Virus record (IMG/VR): IMGVR_UViG_3300006810_000108
Location: 1-41,906 of that record
Length of the DNA: 41,906 bases
Strand: one strand, 5' to 3'
DNA from: a virus
A model generated the notes under the pieces. The model was given only the letters and a program-made list of their open reading frames with translations. It had not been told where the DNA came from and did not search any database. The stretch's first letter is position 1. Every line of letters starts with the position of its first letter. The position numbers and the translations under genes are program-made. Of this stretch, positions 13,995 through 19,861 are shown in pieces.

Positions 13995-14450
13995 ATGATT
14001 AAAAAAATAACAATCGCTTTTTTTTTATTGATGCAAACTAATATCCTAGCGATCGATTTTAATAACGTAACATTTTTACAAAATTATGACGGTGACACTA
14101 TTAAAGTTAATATCAAAGATATTCCAGAACTTTTTGGTAAAAAAATATCTGTGCGAGTCAAAGGAATTGATACTCCCGAAATAAGATCCAAAAATAAATG
14201 CGAGAAGTTTCAAGCACAAGCAGCGAAGAAAATTGTTTATATGCAATTGTCTAACGCTAAAAAAATTAATTTGAAAAATTGCGTTAGGGGAAAGTATTTC
14301 AGAATTGTTTGCGACGTGTTGCACGATGATAAAAATCTGGCAACAGAATTGTTAAATAAAAATTTAGCTATTAAATATCAGGGAGGAAAAAAAATAGTTG
14401 TAGATTGGTGCAAAATAAAAAGTTCATATATTTTACAGAAAAAAGGGTAA
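13995..14450 (+). CDS. Secreted thermonuclease-like (SNase) nuclease
   Basis: Start chosen at ATG 13995 behind GAGGGATAAG; this gives 151 residues opening with a signal peptide (MIKKITIAFFLLMQTNILA). Catalytic positions of staphylococcal nuclease are all present: D32 and D34 in YDGDT, R54 and D59 in VRVKGIDTPE with E62, and R103 in KYFRIV as the probable second arginine. Cys at 69, 96 and 106 could form disulfides after export. It would degrade nucleic acid outside the cytoplasm. It is divergent from the secreted protease with a 75-base shared upstream region, so the two could be co-regulated. Confidence 0.82.
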   Translation: MIKKITIAFFLLMQTNILAIDFNNVTFLQNYDGDTIKVNIKDIPELFGKKISVRVKGIDTPEIRSKNKCEKFQAQAAKKIVYMQLSNAKKINLKNCVRGKYFRIVCDVLHDDKNLATELLNKNLAIKYQGGKKIVVDWCKIKSSYILQKKG

Positions 14451-14455
14451 ATAAA

Positions 14456-14608
14456 ATGGATGATATAAAAGAAATCGAGCAAATAAAAAATGAAATACAA
14501 CAAATTAAAAAGTCTTTGAAATTAATTCACGAGCGCATAGATATAGAAGTTGCTATGTTAAAAGAAATAAAAAAGATCAGCGACAAATTATGCGAGACTA
14601 ACAAGTAA
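14456..14608 (+). CDS. Small coiled-coil protein (50 aa)
   Basis: ATG 14456, six bases after the nuclease stop, with AAAGGG inside the end of that gene. The whole chain is predicted helical with hydrophobic residues at heptad spacing (IKEIEQIKNEIQQIKKSLKLI), a coiled coil. The longer frame starting inside the nuclease gene is less likely. Function unknown. Confidence 0.5.
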   Translation: MDDIKEIEQIKNEIQQIKKSLKLIHERIDIEVAMLKEIKKISDKLCETNK

Positions 14609-14727
14609 ACATCCTATTCTTCCACGAAATTTTAATTAACTCTTCTTTCCTATAAACCCCTAATTTTACGTAGCGGGTTTGATGATAATTTATAAAACAA
14701 CAAAAAAAATACATATTATGTTTACAA

Positions 14728-14750
14728 ATATGTATCTATTAGATACATAT
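14728..14750. promoter_or_regulatory. 23-bp perfect palindrome, candidate operator
   Basis: ATATGTATCTA-T-TAGATACATAT has perfect 11-base arms around one central base. It lies 43 bases before the preferred start at 14793 of the accessory operon 14793-15821. Such symmetry fits binding of a dimeric repressor. Confidence 0.55.
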
Positions 14751-14792
14751 AGAGGCGTCGAACGAGCGCAAGAAGAAAAGGATATAAAAAAA

Positions 14793-15104
14793 ATGACAAT
14801 TGCAGATACGATTTATGACCAACTGGGAGCCAATAAATTTATGACAATGACAGGAGCCAAATGGTTTCAGGGACACAAAAACGGTTTAAGCTTCAAAATC
14901 GGTAAAAACAGGACTCAAACTAATCATGTAATTATTAATTTAAACGAGGCTAACGACGATTACACAATGATTTTTGAACGTGTCTCTATTGATAAAAAAA
15001 CTTTTGAATGTAAACAAAAAATAATAGCCAAAAAAGAGGGAGTTTACGCCGACATGTTACAAACAATATTTGCAGACGTAACGGGATTATACACAAGCTT
15101 ATGA
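14793..15104 (+). CDS. Conserved phage protein of unknown function
   Basis: Start set at ATG 14793 (MTIADTIYDQLG), the usual beginning for this family; an earlier in-frame ATG at 14679 would run through the 23-bp palindrome. 103 residues. The motifs NKFMTMTGAK, LSFKIG and the C-terminal YADMLQTIFADVTGLYTSL are ones I know from a common uncharacterised phage and plasmid protein. Its stop overlaps the next ATG in an ATGA, so the two are coupled. Function not known. Confidence 0.7.
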   Translation: MTIADTIYDQLGANKFMTMTGAKWFQGHKNGLSFKIGKNRTQTNHVIINLNEANDDYTMIFERVSIDKKTFECKQKIIAKKEGVYADMLQTIFADVTGLYTSL

Positions 15105-15253
15105 TTGAAATAATAGACAATTGCCAGGGGTGCGCCGCGATTTGGAGACGAATCGTTTCAAAAACGAAACTAAAACAAATGTTTATTTGTCGAATGTGCG
15201 GTTGTGTTGAATCAAAACGAATTGAGAATGTGATAAAAAATGAAAAAATTTGA
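15101..15253 (+). CDS. Zinc-ribbon miniprotein 3 (50 aa)
   Basis: ATG 15101 overlaps the previous stop (ATGA), and its own TGA at 15251-15253 lies inside the next gene, so it is embedded in a coupled operon. C8-x2-C11 (NCQGC) and C30-x2-C33-x-C35 (ICRMCGC) are typical zinc-ribbon spacing, with a basic middle (WRRIVSKTKLKQ). Third small protein of this design in the accessory region. Possibly a nucleic-acid- or polymerase-binding peptide; not shown by the sequence. Confidence 0.6.
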   Translation: MIEIIDNCQGCAAIWRRIVSKTKLKQMFICRMCGCVESKRIENVIKNEKI

Positions 15254-15623
15254 ACTACTAGAAAAAAGCGAAAACGGCATGCACAGAATAAAAGCCCTTC
15301 GAGATTTTGGCGAAGTAAAAAAGGGTGATATAGGCGGGTTTGTGCAGTCAGAAGATAATCTGTCTCACGATGGAGATTGTTGGTTATATAACGACGCTAA
15401 AGTTTCTGGAGATGCTAGGGTTTTTGGAGATGCTAGGGTTTTTGTAAATGCTATGGTTTCTGAAAATGCTAGGGTTTCTGGAGATGCTAGGGTTTCTGGA
15501 GATGCTAGGGTTTTTGGAGATGCTAGGGTTTTTGGAAATGCTATGGTTTATGAAAATGCTAGGGTTTGCAGTTATGCTCGGTTTGAAGGTGAAGCGAAAG
15601 GCAACGAAATAATAACATCATAA
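15240..15623 (+). CDS. Hexapeptide-repeat (left-handed beta-helix) phage protein
   Basis: 127 residues. The N-terminal part (residues 1-45, ending KKGDIGGFVQSEDNLS) is a conserved lead-in common in phage versions of this protein. Residues about 52-110 are about ten six-residue repeats of the type G-D-A-R-V-F / E-N-A-R-V-S, predicted to stack as a left-handed beta-helix. The DNA repeats at 18 bases. Its role in phages is not established. It overlaps zinc-ribbon 3 by 14 bases. Confidence 0.7.
   Translation: MKKFELLEKSENGMHRIKALRDFGEVKKGDIGGFVQSEDNLSHDGDCWLYNDAKVSGDARVFGDARVFVNAMVSENARVSGDARVSGDARVFGDARVFGNAMVYENARVCSYARFEGEAKGNEIITS
15393..15566 (+). repeat. 18-bp tandem coding repeats
   Basis: About ten imperfect copies of an 18-base unit such as GGAGATGCTAGGGTTTTT encode the hexapeptides of the 15240-15623 protein. 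Several neighbouring copies are identical, which suggests recent copy-number change by slippage. Confidence 0.8.
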
Positions 15624-15635
15624 AAAAACTTAGCG

Positions 15636-15821
15636 ATGAAAATATTAAACGATTGCAAAAGTAAAACAATATATATTCATAAAAAAAACATTTATAGCCT
15701 GGATTGTGTAAATAACAAATACACAATCATAATGATAGACGGGGATCATAGAAACATTTTGATACGAGGGTCTAAATCGCAGGCGAAAGATAAAATAAGT
15801 GAGATATTAAAAAAATGTTAG
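15636..15821 (+). CDS. Small hypothetical protein (61 aa)
   Basis: Starts 12 bases after the hexapeptide-repeat gene and overlaps the next gene by seven bases. Predicted beta-strands (KTIYIHKKNIYSL, YTIIMIDG) then a C-terminal helix (SQAKDKISEILKKC). No strong ribosome site and no family recognised. The overlap with the ART-like gene suggests joint expression, possibly as an immunity or partner protein, but there is no direct evidence. Confidence 0.5.
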   Translation: MKILNDCKSKTIYIHKKNIYSLDCVNNKYTIIMIDGDHRNILIRGSKSQAKDKISEILKKC

Positions 15822-16309
15822 AAAAATATTTGATGGCAAATAGTGAAAATAGAATGGATTTATATAACTCATCTGAACTTAACTTTGATGAAATGTTGTT
15901 TCTGCATAATTCTTGCGATATCCCCCAAGCAAGTAAAAAATGGCCAATTTTCTGGAATGATTTTAAACGCCTAGCTCCATCAAATTACGGAGACAACGAC
16001 ATAATTATTTACAGAGGTACTTCTATAGAAACATATACAAAATATGGTTCGGGTTATTGTTGGACCACAGACAAAAATTTAGCTTTGAAATTTTCACAAT
16101 TATGCTGTAGTCCGAGATATACAATTGTTTTCGATGCAATTGATAAAAATCCCTTACTTTTGAACGCAAAAGTCAAACACAGAGATATTATATTTCAGCA
16201 TATAAACGATAGAAACGAGCAGGAAATTTTCATTGATCCTTTGCCTTATTATTATTTTCATAATTTTGTAGAAAATAAAGAAAACAAGTTAATTACAAAT
16301 ACAATTTAA
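15815..16309 (+). CDS. Candidate ADP-ribosyltransferase-fold protein
   Basis: 164 residues. The order of motifs matches the R-S-E type of ADP-ribosyltransferases: R67 in the strand DIIIYRGTS, then G-Y-C-W-T-T-D (83-85 WTT at the S-T-S position) followed by a helix with A90 and F93, and lastly E135-Q-E137 in RNEQEIFID at the catalytic E-x-E position. Spacing and the flanking YRG and EIFI-D patterns resemble phage and toxin members of this fold. If active it would transfer ADP-ribose from NAD to a host protein or nucleic acid, as T4 Alt and Mod proteins do. The assignment is motif-based; similarity is distant. Confidence 0.6.
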   Translation: MLEKYLMANSENRMDLYNSSELNFDEMLFLHNSCDIPQASKKWPIFWNDFKRLAPSNYGDNDIIIYRGTSIETYTKYGSGYCWTTDKNLALKFSQLCCSPRYTIVFDAIDKNPLLLNAKVKHRDIIFQHINDRNEQEIFIDPLPYYYFHNFVENKENKLITNTI

Positions 16310-16330
16310 AAAGTAAAGGAGTAAATAAAA

Positions 16331-16732
16331 ATGAAAAGCGTACATATGAGGATTCCTGAAGAAACTTATCAAAAATTTAAATCTGTTATTGAAGGGGAAA
16401 CAATAAGCGCTGCGGTTAATAGATTGATGAAGGAAGAAATACAATATTTAAGCAATGAGACAAAAAATGAAAATGATAGAGTTATAAGAATCATAAATAA
16501 TAAAAAATATGATACTTCTACGGCTAAAAAGGTTTCCTCAAAAAGATATAACAGCGGTTTAGTAATCAATTTATTTCAAAAAAAAACGGGAGAGTTATTT
16601 ATCTATTGCTACGGTTTAGGTGGTGGAATGATACATTTGCCGGATATAATCACGCAAACCCATGGCCAATTTTCATATTATCTCAGCGATTTAGAAATCG
16701 ATGAAAGTACGGCGGATGCTTTTGATGAATAA
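16331..16732 (+). CDS. Ribbon-helix-helix N-terminal protein
   Basis: 133 residues with an AAAGGAG ribosome site. Residues 1-38 fit a ribbon-helix-helix: strand MKSVHMRIP, helix EETYQKFKSVIEG, turn, helix SAAVNRLMKEEIQYL. The remaining 90 residues are of unknown type with a Gly-rich strand (CYGLGGGMIHL) and an acidic C-terminus. It lies just after the ART-like gene and may regulate it or the accessory operon. Fusion of RHH to an unknown effector domain is also seen in antitoxins. Confidence 0.55.
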   Translation: MKSVHMRIPEETYQKFKSVIEGETISAAVNRLMKEEIQYLSNETKNENDRVIRIINNKKYDTSTAKKVSSKRYNSGLVINLFQKKTGELFIYCYGLGGGMIHLPDIITQTHGQFSYYLSDLEIDESTADAFDE

Positions 16733-16829
16733 TAAAAAATAAAAAAAGTAATATAAAAACAAACTATTGTGTTAAAACAAAATGGGGCAAAAAATTAAAA
16801 CAGGCATATAAAAAAATCGGAAAAATACG

Positions 16830-17108
16830 ATGATAACTAATCCTGAAAAATTAACTATCAAAGATATTATTAATTTATTTTATCAGTACGAATACGAGAT
16901 AGAAAAATGCGAGGTATATTATTTTAATTTAATTGGAGCGATAAAAACGGCAGATAAGCGCAATTTAAAGAGGTTAAATATTGTGTATCCCAATTTTTGC
17001 TATGTTTTCAAGCTTTGGTCGTCTGCTGGGGATTACGGAAACGATCTTTTTAGGGAATACAACATAGGACGTTTTTCGGATCAAAACGTTATTGATATAC
17101 CCTATTAA
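16830..17108 (+). CDS. Hypothetical protein (92 aa)
   Basis: Opens with helical MITNPEKLTIKDIINLFYQY and is rich in Tyr, Asn and Phe. No family recognised. Upstream, 16733-16829 is AT-rich non-coding DNA with no clear signal. It is probably a real accessory gene given length and dense packing, but there is no independent support. Confidence 0.5.
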   Translation: MITNPEKLTIKDIINLFYQYEYEIEKCEVYYFNLIGAIKTADKRNLKRLNIVYPNFCYVFKLWSSAGDYGNDLFREYNIGRFSDQNVIDIPY

Positions 17109-17182
17109 TTTTTATATTAAATATAATGTTAATAACTTTAGATAACACGCCAATTTAAACAAAATAAATTATAGGGTAAATA

Positions 17183-17551
17183 ATGTTAGAACTAATAGAC
17201 GGCATAAGTAAGCTATCCGGATATGATGTTATCGTTATGGACGAATTAAAAGAAAAATATCCCGATAGATTTAATAGTTATGGGGGTATGGATTATAAAT
17301 GGTTTGAAAAAGAAATAAGAGATAAAAATTTTATCTATGTGAGAAAAGACGTTAATTCTATTGCCTTCTCACTGAAAAATGAAAAAAGAAATGGAGCTGA
17401 TTTAAGCGCAGTAATCTCTTTTTTGGTAGAAATGATTCACGCAGAAAAATTAAAAAACGACGACGAGCAAAAAATAGAAAAATATAATAAAATATTGGAT
17501 AATTTACTTTTTTCTTTTAAACATTTAAAAGAATTGCGCGAGGTAAAATAG
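17183..17551 (+). CDS. Hypothetical protein (122 aa)
   Basis: AGGGTAAATA precedes the ATG. The charged, mostly helical protein has no recognised motif; the C-terminal half (from SAVISFLVEMIH onward) is likely coiled-coil. The stop shares one base with the GTG start of the MazG-like gene, so the two are coupled. Confidence 0.55.
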   Translation: MLELIDGISKLSGYDVIVMDELKEKYPDRFNSYGGMDYKWFEKEIRDKNFIYVRKDVNSIAFSLKNEKRNGADLSAVISFLVEMIHAEKLKNDDEQKIEKYNKILDNLLFSFKHLKELREVK

Positions 17552-17778
17552 TGAAGTACAAGCTTGGGATGACTCATTTAAAAATTTTGCAGGAAAGAAT
17601 GTTACACGCAACAAAAAATCATCCAGAGGGGCCCAGTTTTGAAGCGTTGACGGATGAAATTATTGAAGTTAGAAAGGCTATGGACAAAAAAAATAAAAAA
17701 GAAATAATATATGAATTATACGACGTTGCTACAGTTAGCATGCGTTTAATTATGGATTTTGAAGACAAAAATAATTGA
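17551..17778 (+). CDS. MazG-like nucleotide pyrophosphohydrolase-type protein
   Basis: 75 residues, GTG start overlapping the previous stop. The pattern EALTDEIIEVRKAM and then ELYDVATVSMRL matches the E-x2-E ... E-x2-D metal-binding helices of MazG-like all-alpha NTP pyrophosphohydrolases. The lead-in KNHPEGPSF is also seen in small phage members. It could clean the nucleotide pool or lower alarmone levels during infection. Because it is shorter than catalytic MazG, activity is uncertain. Confidence 0.55.
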   Translation: MKYKLGMTHLKILQERMLHATKNHPEGPSFEALTDEIIEVRKAMDKKNKKEIIYELYDVATVSMRLIMDFEDKNN

Positions 17779-17789
17779 TTTGGAAAAAT

Positions 17790-18080
17790 ATGATTGCAAA
17801 CGATATTTATATTTCAAAAATTTTTACTGATAAAATTTATTTAACTGACAAAGAGAAAAAGGTTCTAAGCATTATAAATAATTTTTCTAATGATAAATTA
17901 ATAAAGGTTAATAATTCTATCATGGAAATAGTTGCCGATAAAATCGGTGAAAATGTAGAACAAACTAGAAAGATAATTCTAGGAATCAAATCTAAAAGAA
18001 AATCTTACGAATTAAATAATAGAAATTTTGTGATGAAACAGGCGTTAAAAGATACGTGGGAAAGAATATACGATAAATAA
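17790..18080 (+). CDS. Hypothetical helical protein (96 aa)
   Basis: ATG 17790 (GGA six bases upstream) is preferred over an overlapping TTG at 17775. The middle (LTDKEKKVLSIINNF, then ADKIGENVEQTRKIILGIKSK) has the feel of a helix-turn-helix, with a basic recognition-like helix. No firm family. It ends the accessory operon; the late region begins after a 150-base gap. Confidence 0.45.
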   Translation: MIANDIYISKIFTDKIYLTDKEKKVLSIINNFSNDKLIKVNNSIMEIVADKIGENVEQTRKIILGIKSKRKSYELNNRNFVMKQALKDTWERIYDK

Positions 18081-18158
18081 AAATTTAAATTTTATTGGAT
18101 ATCATCACGTAAATTTTAAGGATACTCTACCTTTAAAATAATATTCTATTTAAGATTC

Positions 18159-18187
18159 TTTACTTTGTGATACCATTTCAATAAAAT
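18159..18187 (+). promoter_or_regulatory. Candidate promoter for the late structural operon
   Basis: TTTACT at 18159-18164 and TAAAAT at 18182-18187 with the ideal 17-base spacer, 48 bases before the first gene of the terminase operon. Confidence 0.4.
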
Positions 18188-18234
18188 CAACAACGTATTA
18201 ATAAATTAATCTTGCCGCCTAAAGTGAGGTAATG

Positions 18235-18459
18235 ATGGAATGGGAAGAAACGGTTAAAGGCATTTGTTGGGAATCTGAGAAATACAAAATTAAACGTACG
18301 AAAAGATTTCGTACAAGTGAGTTAGTGCCAAAATCAATTCAAAACATGGGTCCATATTTGTATCATTGTTACGAAAAAAACGATAAACAAGACAAGTATA
18401 TTGCACAAGGTTCAAGTTTAGACGAGCTGAAGAAACGATTAAAAAAAATGAAGAAATAA
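18235..18459 (+). CDS. Small basic protein preceding terminase (74 aa)
   Basis: ATG 18235 is favoured over ATG 18232 by its distance from GAGG. Very rich in Lys and Arg (YKIKRTKRFRTSEL, then a C-terminal KKRLKKMKK) with a probable small beta-domain (YLYHCYEKN). It ends one base before the terminase ATG, so it belongs to the packaging operon. It may bind DNA or RNA; no family recognised. Confidence 0.6.
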   Translation: MEWEETVKGICWESEKYKIKRTKRFRTSELVPKSIQNMGPYLYHCYEKNDKQDKYIAQGSSLDELKKRLKKMKK

Positions 18460-18460
18460 A

Positions 18461-19861
18461 ATGGGTTTTAACGCCAGGATTGTTTTACCGGCCCCTCATT
18501 CCGGTGGCCAAGATAAATTCGTACATTGGAATGAAAAAACAGGAGTTTCCCAGTGCCTCGTTGCCCCAGCCGGAACGAAGGTGGGAAAATCTTTTGGTTG
18601 TTCGCTGTGGATTGCAAAAGAGGTGCTTTTAAACCCGAATCAGTTTGCGGTATGGGTTGCGCCTACTTATTCAAAAGCTAAAATCGGTTATCGATATTTA
18701 AAATCGATGCTAGATATTCCGGGAGTTGCCCGTTGTGTTGATGGTAAATTAGAAATTAATTTATCTAATGGCTCTACTATTAAGTTTTTGCACGGACGCG
18801 ACGCCGAGGTAACGATAGAGGGTGAGGGCGTTGATTTATTTGTCATAGATGAATCAGGAAAAATTGATAAGCAGGTTTGGTTTTCGCTTTTCACAACGAT
18901 TACGCAAACTGGCGGAATTGGAATTATTACAGGAACACCAAGGGGATTTAACTGGTACTACGATGTATATAATAAGGCTGTAAATGGTGATCCATTCTTC
19001 GACCATCTCACATTAAGAACAATAGACAATCCGTACAACGATCCGGAGGCTATTGCGAGAGCAAAAAGATTATTGCCACCAATGCTTTTTGATCAATATT
19101 ATCTCGCCAAGTTTACGTCAAGCTCAACAATATGGGGATCTTTAGAGGACATTTGGGACGAAACAATTGTTCTTCCAGATCAAAATATTAGATTTTGGGT
19201 GCATCCAGAGGCCGAACAAAGAGGAAAAGAGGTTCATCATGGTATAGATTTAGCAAAAAAGAGAGATTATACCGTGATTTTTTCCACTAATCAGTTGGGA
19301 AGAGTTGTTGGATATGCAAGATTTAAAAGCGTTCCCTATCCACAACAAGCGAAACGAATTGAAAACTATATGAAAAAATTCTTTAGTCATACTGAAGATA
19401 ATTTTATACGTTTTGATTGCACGGGGATCGGTGAGGCCGTAGGAGATTTAATCTACGATTTGAATATAGACGCCTCGATTACCCCCGTTACTTTTACAAA
19501 TGCCTCTAAAGCCGATATGGTAACTCGTCTCACTTTAGCGATTGAGCAAAAATGGTTAAAAGCGCCGAGAATAAAAACATTTGAGCATGAACTGGCGACA
19601 TACGAGGTCAAGGTAACTAAATCGGGCTTGCATTCTTACAATGCATCGCATGGGGAACATGACGATACAGTATGCGCTGCCATGCTATCGGTTCCCGCGG
19701 CTTATCAAAGCTCGATGAGTATGGAAGCAAATGAAATGCTGAAATCCATCGAAGATGATCCTTACGGTGATATAGTAGACAACAAGATTTACGAATTTGA
19801 TGATTTTTTCGAAGACGACGAGTCAGAGGAAGAATTTGAATTAGAGGGGACATACGGATAA
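18461..19861 (+). CDS. Terminase large subunit
   Basis: 466 residues. ATPase domain: Walker A-like APAGTKVGKS (35-44) and Walker B VDLFVIDES (124-132, with D130 and E131), then the coupling motif GIITGTPRG (154-162). Nuclease domain: D263 in HHGIDLAKKRDY, D319 in FIRFDCTGIG and D401/D402 in HGEHDDTVC, the acidic metal-binding set. It pumps DNA into the prohead and cuts it. The stop overlaps the ATG of the portal gene by one base. Confidence 0.93.
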   Translation: MGFNARIVLPAPHSGGQDKFVHWNEKTGVSQCLVAPAGTKVGKSFGCSLWIAKEVLLNPNQFAVWVAPTYSKAKIGYRYLKSMLDIPGVARCVDGKLEINLSNGSTIKFLHGRDAEVTIEGEGVDLFVIDESGKIDKQVWFSLFTTITQTGGIGIITGTPRGFNWYYDVYNKAVNGDPFFDHLTLRTIDNPYNDPEAIARAKRLLPPMLFDQYYLAKFTSSSTIWGSLEDIWDETIVLPDQNIRFWVHPEAEQRGKEVHHGIDLAKKRDYTVIFSTNQLGRVVGYARFKSVPYPQQAKRIENYMKKFFSHTEDNFIRFDCTGIGEAVGDLIYDLNIDASITPVTFTNASKADMVTRLTLAIEQKWLKAPRIKTFEHELATYEVKVTKSGLHSYNASHGEHDDTVCAAMLSVPAAYQSSMSMEANEMLKSIEDDPYGDIVDNKIYEFDDFFEDDESEEEFELEGTYG

